This document shows, piece after piece, positions 22,006 to 32,562 of a stretch of DNA of 64,000 bases. The notes beneath the pieces are model-generated. The model made no database searches. It saw nothing but the letters and a program-made list of their open reading frames with translations, and was not told the DNA's origin. Position numbers and translations under genes: made by a program. The first letter of the stretch is position 1. Each line of letters begins with the position of its first letter. Source of the stretch: Zygnema cylindricum (lineage: Eukaryota; Streptophyta; Zygnematophyceae; Zygnematales; Zygnemataceae); contig JBBHKE010001377.1 in NCBI GenBank assembly GCA_037447655.1, positions 544,312-608,311 on the forward strand, given 5' to 3'.

Positions 22006-23180
22006 TGTTGATATTTGTGTATTTTCTAGGTCTGTAAATAGGATTGAAAAAGGCAGAAGCAGTCTGCCTCTAACTCTCCTCTCTAAGCCCCCACACTTGT
22101 TGTAGTCACAGAAGGCTGGATAGGGAGCTAGAGCCATGGTTGCCTAAGCTCTCTAGAGAAGAAAGGGAGTAAATTAGGTAGACTTACCAAAAGTTAGTTG
22201 ATGGACCCAGGAATTGATCTTGGTACCTATCGTCCGTCAATATGCATTAACAATTAGCTCTAGCCGTTAAGTCTATGACACATATTACGATAAATAGGGT
22301 TTGATAAATATATAAATCGTCACATGTAGATTAATTCGTTTAACGGCGAATAGATACTTAGTGCATGGATACAGTTTGATTTAGTACGAAGTACGGTATG
22401 GGGACAGAACGGATACCGCGCATTTGTTTCGATAGCGAAACAAATAGCGTCGAATTTCAACGGCTAGGATTATAGCCGGTTTTGATCTGACGGCCGCGAT
22501 AGGCGTCGCGATCATGGAAAAGGCACTTTTGGCGTTTTACAGTCTTTGCCACGTCAAATGACACTTGGTGTGATAACATTGGATTACGGGAATGTCGGAG
22601 ATTACAGGAACTAATCTTGATTTGACACGTGTCGACATTTTCGCCATGTCGTACAATGGCCGTACAGAAAGTACACCGGCACCTGTACTTTTCTGTACGA
22701 CACAGTAATTTGATTGGTGCCGTACTTCAGTAGATAGAGTTTTAGAGGGGCAATAGGACTTAGAAAATTTTGGGTAGGTAGGTGCCTCTCCAAAGAGCAC
22801 ACTGTATAAATGGCAAACTTTGGCCAGCCATAACTATCAATTTACTTGACCATTTTCAGTGATTCTTTTCGCTGCAGACTCAAAGAAGTCCAGGCTACAC
22901 AAGGGTGTAGTCGGTCAGAATTTTTGCGTGCCAAGGTGGCATTTATTCTAAGGGAAAGTCAATGTGGGTGAATGTGTCTAAATCTCATATTCTAACTTTG
23001 CATTCTGTGGTGGAACTGAGCACACAGAAAGTGTTATTTCACAGGGGTGAATCTATATTGGGGTTTTTAATGTCAAGGGGTCAGTCATTTGGGTTTATAT
23101 CAACTTGGAGTCGGCACTATCTAGATTAGCATCTTTTGGATCTGCATACTCTGAGGGCCAATGGAGGTCTCAGAGTTTCA
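22006..23180 (+). mobile_element. Solo LTR inside the element B reverse transcriptase
   Basis: 1175 bp starting TGTTGATATT and ending AGAGTTTCA, flanked by AAAAC (22001-22005 and 23181-23185). Removing it restores the RT reading ATGGATGTT-AAAAC-AACTTTC, as at 26370 in element C. It belongs to the same family as 447-1499. It has a TATA-like TGTATAAATGG near 22803 and an ATG at 23161, 20 nt before its end. Confidence 0.85.
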
Positions 23181-24405
23181 AAAACAACTTTCGTGCATGG
23201 AGAATTACAGGAAACTATTTACATGAAATAACCAGACATGTATGCAGAGAAAGGGAAAGAAAACTTAGTTTGTAAGCTAATAAAATCTTTGTATGGGCTG
23301 AAACAAGCCCCTGACAATGGAATCTAAAACTGGATGAATTTCTTACTGGACTAGAATTTCAAAGGATTAGTTCAGATCACTCAATGAATGTACTAGAATG
23401 GGAGGATGGGATTCTTTATATTGCTATATATGTGGGTGACTTGCTGTTATTAGGCAAGTCTATGGATGAAATAATTTGAATTAAAAAAGCTCTAAGGTCG
23501 CGATTCGAGATGAAAGACCTTGGTGAATCTAAGTATATCTTAGGAATACAAGTAGAGAGAGACAGAAACAGAAAACTAATTATGTTTACCCAAAAGGAAG
23601 CAATAAGTAATATGCTAGACAAATTTAAATGAAAGATGTAAAAGGATCTGTTACTCCCATGGAATTCATACATAAGCTTGATGGAAGTGAGTCAGACTCA
23701 GGCATAATGGTTAGTGAGAGTCTAAAGTAAAAGGAGGAAGAATTTATGGCTTCAAAGCCACACAGACAGGTAGTGGAAACTCTTATATACTTCATGAATT
23801 GTACGAGACTTGACATTGCAGCAGCTGTAGGAGTCCTAATTAGAAGTCTGCAAAACCCGAAGATGGCAGACTAGGAAGCTGCAAAAAGATTTTTGAGATA
23901 CCTTGCAGGAACTCGAGATCAAAAGTTGATACTCGGAGGAGGAGAAGTGAAAATGTAGACTTGGAGTGACGCCAGCTATGGGGATATGCCAAGCCGAAAA
24001 CCCACAACCGGCTTCGTTTTAAAGATCGGAGATGGAATTTGCTGCTGGAACAACAAGCAGTTAAAGGTTACAGCACAGTCTACAATGGAGTCAGAGTACA
24101 TGGCAGCAGCTTCTGCACTCAAAGAACTCATATGGGTTAAGTCCATTCTGCAAGAACTTGGATATATGCAGACAAGTCCACAGATTATTTGGTGTGACAA
24201 TCAGGCAGCCATTGCTATTGCTACCAACCCGAGTCATCACTTTAAGAGCAAGCACATGGATGTCAAACTTTATTTTGTGAGGGAAAATGTGCTTGCAAGA
24301 GTGTTAAAATTTTGTTATTTACCGAATGAGAAAATGGTTGCTAACATGCTAACAAAACCCTTTCCTGCTCCTAAGTTGCATTTTGTAGAAAAGCTATTGG
24401 GCTGA
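23181..24405 (+). pseudogene. Element B reverse transcriptase and RNase H
   Basis: Continues the RT after the solo LTR: LVCKLIKSLYGLKQAP, then the active-site motif written YVGD (23429-23440) instead of YVDD, EMKDLGESKYILGIQ, and RNase H with SDASYGDMPSRK, STMESEYMAA and IWCDNQAA. It ends MLTKPFPAPKLHFVEKLLG and a stop. Several internal stops (for example after YMK and QAP) and the D-to-G change make it inactive. Confidence 0.85.
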
Positions 24406-24436
24406 GTGAGTGACTGAGTTTAAAGATTTAATTGAG

Positions 24437-25235
24437 TGTTGAATTTGAAAATCTTTACTCAGTAGATAGAGTTGTGAGTAGGAATTAAGGACTTAGAATA
24501 TTTTGGGAAATGAAAACCTGTAATACTTACCTCAAATAGTGTTACAGTAATAAAAGATTAAGAGAGTGTACTGTACGGCCAGCAGGACACGCGTCGGCTG
24601 GAAAGGGTGTTGCAAATTTTACGGAGTAACATCGATGACCAGTTACACATGTCGGGAGAACAACGAGCGGATTGACGAAATCGGACAAACGAAACACAAA
24701 CCGCATTTTTGGGAAGTATGGTACGGTCAGCCAAGAAGGGCTTTTGATTGACATCAAATTAACGGACGCGATTCAAAAAGGACCACAAATGACGAAGCAC
24801 ACTTGGACGATTTCAGGTGCTTTGCGTTGTCTTAACTTCGGTGTAAATATTTGTGTTAGAATGTTAGATGTACGGCTGGAATGCCTCCGTACAGCTTAGT
24901 GTAGTTTCGGTGTATAAAAGTAGGACTTAGTGAATTTGATTTTTAGGAACAAATGATATGAAAACTGTACACTCAGTTTTATGTAATTTCATTTCTACAT
25001 ATCTCACAGATTTGTGAGCGGAATTAGTTGATATTTTGTGTGTGTGTTCTTTTGTATGTTAGCTACACTGTGGCAAATTTTCAGGACGTTTAGAGCGTTT
25101 TTCTGAAAGTTATAGTCTGTCAAAGTTGCTGCTCAATCATCGGTATTTGTGGAAGCTTTCTCTTTTGATTTGTTCTACGATGACTACTGCTGCATCTTCT
25201 TCATCTTCAGTGCCAGCAGTTGTCTCAGAACAACA
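24437..25235 (+). repeat. Chimeric LTR shared by elements B and C
   Basis: 799 bp starting TGTTGAATTTG and ending GAACAACA. Positions 24437-24815 are nearly identical to the element B 5' LTR. After that it matches the R-U5 of element D instead (GCCTCCGTAC, GGACTTAG, ATCTCACAGAT, GTGTGTGT, ATGACTAC..CATC). The TATA-like GTATAAAAG near 24911 and the start codon at 25180 lie in the D-like half. Confidence 0.7.
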
Positions 25236-27615
25236 GTTTCTCCTCCAGGAAGGTATCACTCATAACTTGACAGTTCCGTACACACCGGAACAGAATGGTG
25301 TAGCTGAAAGACTAAATAGAACTGTAACAGAAAGTGTTAGATCTATGCTTGCAGACAAAGGTTTAGATTTGAAATTTTGGGCTCAAGCACTCAATTGTGT
25401 GGTCTATATTAAAAACATAATTGCATCTATATCGGTTATGACTACACCTTATGAACTCTGGACAGGCATGAAACCGGATGGTAGTCACTTTAGAGTCTTT
25501 GGCAGCAAATGTTTTGTCTTAGACACATCGCAGACTAGATGGAAAATGGAAGCTAAAGGTTTACCTGGGATTTTTATCGGATATGGTGACAATGCAAATG
25601 GTTATAGGGTATATGTCTTAGAGAGAAAGAAAGTTATTGTATGTAGAAATATACAGCTGAATGATGAACAGGATTCGGTTGATCTGTTCACAAACACTAA
25701 GAGTGAACAAACAGGAAAGGTACAGGAGTATGTGATCTTTCAACATACTCAACCTGTGTATTTTCAGTCACAGTCACCGGCTACACCTACATCTCCACAG
25801 GTTCCTCTACCACATGCAGCACCTCTTGCATAACCTGATTTGGCACCAGCATCTACACAAAATCCTACACATGTGGAGTCTGCGAATCCAGATCATGTTT
25901 CGGCACCTACATCAGCTCAGAACAGGATAACAAATCGCAGGTTGTCGACGATTTCAACGTCAGAATTTCGGGGGGGAAGAAGAACCAGCAGCCGTCTGCA
26001 AGCAAGCTCACATTTTGCTTTTTCTGCAGCTACAACGGAACCGTTAACATTTCAAGAGGCCTTCTCATCACCAGAGAGAAATCACTGGATAGAGGCGGTA
26101 AATGACGATATGAAGTCCATCATGGAGGCGTAGACGTGGGAGCTCGTGGATCTTCCTCCGGGCAGAAAAGCCATCGGCAACAAATGGGTGTTCAAAGTGA
26201 AACTCAACCTGGACAACACCATTGAAAGGTACAAGGCCAGACTTGTGGCCAAAGGTTACAATCAGAAAGAAGGTATTTATTTTGAGGAAACCTTTTCTCC
26301 GGTTGTCACATTTCCACTGTTAGAATCTTACTAAGTCTGGCTGCTATAGAAAACATGGAAGTCCACTAGATGGATATTAAAACAACTTTCTTGCATAGAG
26401 AATAAGAGGAAACCATTTACATGAAACAACCAGAGATGTATGCAGAGAAAAGGAAAGAAAACTTAGTTTGTAAGCTAATAAAATCTTTGTATGGGTTGAA
26501 ACAAACCCCCAAAAAATGGAACTTAAAACTAGATGAATTTCTTACTGGACTAGGATTTCAAAGGATTAGTTCAGATCATTCAGTGTATGTAATGCAAGGG
26601 GAGGATGGGATTCTTTATATTGATATCTATGTGGACGACTTGCTTTTAATAAGCAAGTCTATGGATGAAATAAATCGGATTCAATCAGCTTTAAGGTCGA
26701 GGTTCGAGATGAAGGATCTTGGTGAATCTAAATATATCTTAGGAATACAGGTAGAGAGAGACAGAAACATAAAACTCATTATGTTAACTCAAAAGGAAGC
26801 AATAGGTAATATGCTGGAAAAATTTGAATTGAAAGATGTAAAAGGATCTGCAACTCCCATGGAAATCAGACAGAAGCTTGATGGAAGCGAGTCAGACTCA
26901 GCCATAATGGTTAGTGAGAGCCTAGAGTCAGGGGAGGAAGAATTTATGGCTTCAAAACCGTATAGGCAGGTAGTGGGCAGTCTCATATACTTCATGAATT
27001 GCACGAGACTTGACATTGCAGTAGCTGTAGGAGTACTAAGTAGAAGTCTGCAAAATCCTAAGAGGGCAGACTGGGAAGCTACAAAAAGACTTTTGAGATA
27101 CCTTGCAAGCACTCGAGATCCTAAGCTGATACTCGGAGGAGGAGAAGTGAAAATGCAGACTTGGAGTGACGCCAGCAATGGGGATATGCCAAGCCGAAAA
27201 TCCACAATCGGCTTCGTTTTAAAGATCGCTGATGGAACATGCTACTGGAGCAGTAAGCAGCAAAAGGTTACAGCACAGTCTACAATGGATTCAAAGTACA
27301 TGGCAGCAGCTTCTGCACTCAAAGAACTCCTATGGGTTAAGTCCATTTTGCAGGAACTTGGATACATGCAAACCAGTCCACAGATTATTTAGTGTGACAA
27401 TCAGGTAGCCATTGCTATTGCTACTAACCCGAGTCATCATTTTAAGAGCAAGCACATGGATGTCAGACTTCATTTTGTGAGAGAAAATGTGCTTGCAAGA
27501 GTGTTAAAATTGTGTTATTTACCGGATGAGAAAATGGTTGTTGACATGCTAACCAAACCCCTTCCTGCTGCAAAGTTGCAGTTTTGTAGAAAGGCTATTG
27601 GGCTAAGTGAGTGAC
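25180..27615 (+). pseudogene. Element C fused Gag start-integrase-RT-RNase H
   Basis: The LTR-borne start MTTAASSSSSVPAVVSEQQ is joined in frame to FLLQEGITHN of integrase, giving 218 open codons to a TAA at 25831. Only the catalytic E (GVAERLNR) of the DDE triad remains. RT then follows with a TAG at about 26132, a frameshift near 26310 and a third open stretch (26421-27392). That stretch has an intact YVDD (26628-26639), ALRSRFEMKDLGESKYILG and the RNase H D motif SDASNGDMPSRKST. A stop falls in II*CDNQ. Broken but well preserved, hence probably young. Confidence 0.8.
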
Positions 27616-27637
27616 TGGGTCTAAAGATTTAGGGGAG

Positions 27638-27990
27638 TGTTGAAATTGGAAATCTTTACTCAGTAGATGGAGATGTGAGAAGGAATTAAGTACTTAGAAT
27701 ATTTTGGGAAGTGAATATTTGTAATACTTACCTCAAATAGTGTTACAGTAATAGAAGACTATAAGAGTGTATTGTACGGCCAATTGGACACGCGTCGGCA
27801 GCAAAAGGATATTGCAGGTTTTACGGAGTAACGCCGATGACCAGTTACACGTGTCGAGAGACTAACGAGCGAATTGATGGAATCGGACGAACGGAATGCA
27901 AACCGCATATATGGAAAAGTATGGTACGGTCAGTCAAGAAGAGTCGTTGATTGACAACGAATTGACGAACGTGATTCAGAAGGGACGAAC
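27638..27990 (+). repeat. Truncated 3' LTR of element C
   Basis: Starts TGTTGAAATTGG after AAAGATTTAGGGGAG. It matches the first 350 bp of the B-type LTR up to GTGATTCAGAAGGGAC, then diverges. The R-U5 part is missing. Confidence 0.7.
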
Positions 27991-28135
27991 ATATGAGAAC
28001 GTCATTTTTGTCGACGAGTTTGCATCTCTTTCTTCTAGTGCACATTCACATGTGTGCGCAATAATGTTAAGTGTCTTTTTATGCCTTTGTAATTCAAAAA
28101 GTACCATTTGGTACAGAAATATCATGTCCGTACGC

Positions 28136-28297
28136 CACACTATTTCCATCGCAGTGTACTTCCATTATTAACGCTAATTGAAAAAAACCCCTAATCAGAT
28201 TAATGGAAAAAATAAAATTATGCACTGTATTTCGGGTTTTTTTTTTGAAAAAAGGGCACCAAATTGGCGTTATATACTCTGATAGCGATTGACAGTG
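28136..28297. mobile_element. Possible MITE, family 1
   Basis: The right end GATAGCGATTGACAGTG is followed by TA and fits the family-1 terminus; the left end (CACACTATTTCCATCGC) is a weaker match. Low confidence in the left boundary. Confidence 0.35.
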
Positions 28298-31058
28298 TAG
28301 CATTATTGGCTTTTATTCCTTTTTGTTTTTTTTGTTCTCTATCCCTTTCCTTTTCTCGAATAGCTGACCAATAGGATATTTGAAACGGTAAAATATTGCC
28401 CTAAAAATTTATATTTTGTACAGATTCAAAAAATATATAAATATTGGACTGGGAGCTGAAGGTTGACGTTATAGTACGGAATCTTATACAGTCAATATCA
28501 GTTAAAGTGAAAGTGACCTGGCTTTATTTCTGAGACCAATTCAGGGTGGAAGCTAGAAAACCGTTTACGGTACACTAAATAAAAAGCAAAACGAAAACAA
28601 AATGTTTTCTCCGTAGCCGTTTACAATTTTAACGAGAATATGATATTCAACTACATTTCAGTATTTCCAGAGAGGAATTGGTGGCGTTGTGGATCAGTTG
28701 CCTTCTGCCGATAAACGATATGTACCTTTTTTTTTAACTACCAATGATCAATATATTGATTCGATATATCAATATCGGAATTATTGCGATGAAAAACAGA
28801 TAAAAATCAAGCCCGATAATTGGCGTCGATAACTGCACGGTTCAAACCCCACTCTTGCAATATTTTTTTACGGACGCGGTGATGTGGCATGTCATACTAT
28901 GTAATGTGTAAGACATAATACATGTAAAGTAGTGTGATATATTATACTATGTTTTTTCCACTAATCTTGTTGGTTCCATAGCGATTTATCGGGACCCTTC
29001 ACCGTTCGATAACCAACAATATCCTCATCAATTTTATGGCAAAGAGTTATTTCTCGATACACAACGCCAAGAATTAGTTTATGCATTTTGGTTGGGCGTA
29101 GGCTCGTAAGCCAACTTGTACAAAATGGTTCAATATGGTACAAACAACAACAACTCGGGTACAATCATTTCAGGTTTAATAAAGTTTAAATTAAAAAAAA
29201 AAAAACCAAACCGGTTAGGTTTTTGTCGCGGGTGTAAGCGAAGTTTGTCGTGTACAAACAAGGATTAACCTGCCCCAACACATGTTACATGCACCATAAC
29301 CTTTATGAAATACTCTTTGGCCTAGGCCACTTTGGTTAAATAATTTATCAAAAGTTCACATGAAAGCACATGTAAAGCAAAAAAGAATGAAATTCAAACA
29401 CAACTGCACGAATTGAATTAATATCCAAAGTACAAGTTTTTAATTCAAATATAAGTGCATCAAACGAATCAAAACCAAAAGTGCAAATTGGAAGAAATAC
29501 CGAAGGATACAAACAAATATTTGAGGTGTATTTTTTCCACAAATAGTCTATTTGTCACTTTCCCCTATTTGGACAATTGTATGATCTCCCATGTTGAGGT
29601 ATGAAAACACATTTTTTTTCAACTTAGAGTCTAATTACACTTTGAGGGAGTTTTATGATAATTACATATATTGTCTTGGTACATCCAGACAAAATTATCG
29701 CTCAATTTTATTCTTTATTTTTTACCATTAAACAAACTTATTCCATATAGATGATCTCACCAAACTTCTTAACCTTCTAATGGATTTCGTTTTGTTAATA
29801 TGGTGTTCCACCCACCAGTGTTCCTACCTTGCCCGCACTATCACTCTTGCACTTGTTTTTGTATCATCTCTTTTTGCCTTCGATGATCATTACTTAGACA
29901 TCATCCTCACTACCTTTGGTCCCTGAGCTCTTTATAGCGAGTTTAAGCTTGCGAATTGTATTTTATCAGTCCTCTTCTTTCGAAGGGAGCTCGAGCTTAG
30001 TGCATTCGTTACCTGTGGCGTTTATTGTGTACTTAGCGCGTTGATGTCTTATTACCTCATGCTTATCTTTCGACTTATAGTCATGGACACTCGTGGTAAA
30101 ACAACTATCGTTCCTGATGTTGTGGATGTTGTCTTTTATTTTCAATACTCACTTGTGGAGGCGGTCTGCTTTATTTGTTTGAGTATCAAATACTATTGAA
30201 GACATTATGACATTCCCTATTTTTATGGGCGATAATTTTTTTGTGGGGAATTTTCCTACATTGTTCCATTATGGTATAATGATATGTTTAGTTTGACAAG
30301 AATTGTCGTCGTTTTTTTTTTTTTTTTTAGAACTCTTTTTTGTCAACTATCGTCCGTGAGGCAGCTCAACAAGGTTGAGTAGCGGCGCATAGAGGTGTTA
30401 AGAAAATATCGCAAGATTATGTAAAGCATGACTTTATAGATGGTTTTGGTCCAAATATTCCCGTTTTTTCTTGTGGATTTAGAAGAGTTTCTTTGTACAT
30501 ATGGTCAACGCGCTTTCCAAAGGAACGGTCTTAGAGCTCTTTTGCTTTGATCCTCACATTTTTTATCGTCAATGTTTATCTATGGCTTTATGACGAGTGC
30601 AATATATTTCCCTCATCGATGTGTTATTATTTTATGAATTGCCAACTTGTTCTGTAACTTCGCTAACATGATTCTTTGTGTTCGAGGGTTTGAAGGAGTT
30701 ACTTTTAGTGGTATATCAGCTATAGCGGTAGTTGTGTTTTGGGTACGCTATGTTGCCATCTGGTTTGTACTTTTATTCCTTTCAATGTCTTATATCAGAG
30801 GTTTTTCCACCTAGTTTTTCCTCTTATTGCTACCACATGCAATAAGTTTTCAGTTTCACCTTTGTCTTTCTTTGTAGTTCCTATGTCCTCACATGGGTAC
30901 CATCATGCTTGTTTATCGAAGTCTTTGCATCTATTATTTTATATTTTATCGAATTTGACATTTTATATACGATAAAGGATAATAATCTTTACCGTATATC
31001 GTCAATAAGAGTTTATTCGTCACCATGCGATATATCGCAACTCGGTGCAGTTTTAGGG
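28298..31058. other. Gene-free intergenic region
   Basis: No coding region is supported. It contains poly-T runs (near 30310), short palindromic TATCGATA-type stretches around 28750 that resemble the interior of the element at 41489-41915, and AT-rich sequence. The open frames here are short and have no recognisable motif. Confidence 0.4.
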
Positions 31059-31680
31059 CAGAGGTCCCAAAGTCAAAAAATTTCATACCCGAAACCGACC
31101 GTTTTTTTTTTTCAAAATCTGAGTAACTGACGCCCGACCGAGTTTTGTCAGGCTCCAAAATTGTTAACCGTTAACCGACCGTCGTTCACGAAAAAAAAAT
31201 AACCGAATCTTGATTTTTCGCGACTAACTGTGCCCGCCCGTAACCGAAAAAGTACAAAATTAATCAATGTACGTCGGAATAAGCTAATAATTACGATTTG
31301 TCGCGTTCCCTAAGATTTGCGAAATGAATAGTGTTACTACCGTGTCAAATTTGCGACGCTTTGTCGTGTTCCCTAAGATTTGCGAAATGAATAGCTTACT
31401 ACAGTACCGTGTCAGATTTGCGACGCTAATTATGATGTCACTTACTTCCACGATACCAAAAGTACAAAGAATACTAATGTTGGAAAAAAAAAGTACAATT
31501 TTTTCATTTTTTTTGGTTTTCTGATAAACCGACCGTAACCGACCATTTTATTTTTTCTGGTGAATCAACCGACCCCAACCGCCCGACCCCCAAAATTTGG
31601 CAGCCGAATCCGTTCCGGATCCGGCGCGGGCGATCGGTTAACGGTCGGTCACGGTTTCGGTTGACCGTTTGCGACCTCTG
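31059..31680. mobile_element. Non-autonomous hAT-like element
   Basis: 622 bp with inverted ends CAGAGGTCCCAAAGTCAA and (reverse complement of the right end) CAGAGGTCGCAAACGGTC. Many ACCGACC/GGTCGGT words lie near both ends, as expected for transposase-binding subterminal repeats. A tandem duplication of about 70 bp (TTTGTCGCGTTCCCTAAGAT...) is at 31296-31435. An 8-bp target duplication is not convincing (TTTTAGGG versus CTGTAGCT), so the hAT assignment rests on the termini. Confidence 0.5.
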
Positions 31681-32562
31681 CTGTAGCTGGACCGATTGAT
31701 AATCAATGATATCGAGTATCGGGAAAAATCGGAAGTTTCTTACGACCGTTGAGCAAGGCTACTAATTAAGATGCACGGTGTACAGAATTAGGTTTTCCAA
31801 TCGTATTGGGTGTCTAACCAATTTCTATAACAACTGTAGATCGGCTGCCTGCCACAATATTTGTCGGCGTGACCAAACTACAGCCTGGTAACCAGAGTCG
31901 TCTTTTGACATAGCATGGGAGTGTCCATGGGCCTAATTAATGCGCGTTTAAGGCCAAAATCTTAGATTTGTGGCCCACGATTGCCAGTTAACTAAAATGT
32001 TCCAACCGAATGCGAGCGAACTATAATATTTATTTTCAATACTATGCAAATGCTATTTCAGAGGCATTCTAAGCTGTGCAGCGTACCGCATTTCGTTAAC
32101 CTCTAGCAAGCTTTCCGCGTCCATCCGTACACCGTCGAATCTCAGGTCCGTTATCTCGTGAAATTTTCTGTCGGCCGTCTCCTGGAATTATCGCAGACTT
32201 GAAACCATAGACGTTTTTAACCCCAAATACGGTGGAATATGATACGCGTGTTCAACAATCCTTGTTCGCGTACATCACGAAAAAACACGCATAAAGTACG
32301 TCATTACCACACATAGTGTTTCCATATTTTCTCCTAGACAAATTATTCATGTAAAATAACCACGCGGCTCTCTCTCCGCCTCCCACTCACGATTACTTCT
32401 GGGGGGCCGTCCGAGCGCCAACACCTCTCCATTGCGCGCCATCAAGGAACCGGACCTGTGAATCGACACGTGGCACTTGTATGACTCAATAGGATAGCTA
32501 CATTCCGAAGCTCTCATCATACTGGTCCATACAGTGGGTAACAGCTCTGTCTTCTCTAGCAG
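31681..32562 (+). promoter_or_regulatory. Upstream region of HCF173 with G-box
   Basis: A G-box with the flanks of a light/ABA-responsive element, GACACGTGGCAC (CACGTG at 32467-32472), lies about 91 nt before the start codon. A CT-rich stretch (TCTCTCTCCGCC) lies near 32370, as often seen in plant core promoters. No clear TATA box is seen. A family-1-like MITE end (GATGCACGGTG then TA) lies at 31770-31782. Confidence 0.4.

Larger units (their letters stand above)
17311..25235 (+). mobile_element. Element B: copia retrotransposon with two later insertions
   Basis: 5' LTR 17311-18295, primer-binding site, Gag-protease frame, integrase, reverse transcriptase, RNase H and 3' LTR from 24437: the full copia order. 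It is interrupted by LTR-like sequence at 19530-20333 and by a solo LTR at 22006-23180. Several stops and a frameshift make it inactive, though most motifs are well kept. Confidence 0.85.
24437..27990 (+). mobile_element. Element C: internally deleted copia derivative
   Basis: It starts with the chimeric LTR, lacks the primer-binding site, Gag, protease and the first half of integrase, and resumes in integrase at FLLQEGITHN. It then runs through RT and RNase H to a polypurine tract and a 3' LTR (27638 to about 27990) of which only the U3 part remains. It cannot replicate by itself. Confidence 0.75.

Noticed and set aside
22001-23185. End of the element B reverse transcriptase at about 22100
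   Set aside because: The apparent end is caused by the solo LTR; the RT continues at 23181 after the AAAAC duplication.
25226-25250. Retroposed splice product using a donor in gag (CAG/GTTATG)
   Set aside because: Breakpoints after ACAACA coincide with the LTR end and, in element A, are explained by LTR boundaries; the acceptor side lacks a proper AG site.
28840-28860. tRNA gene suggested by GGTTCAAACCCC
   Set aside because: No matching A box or stems upstream; a lone B-box-like word.
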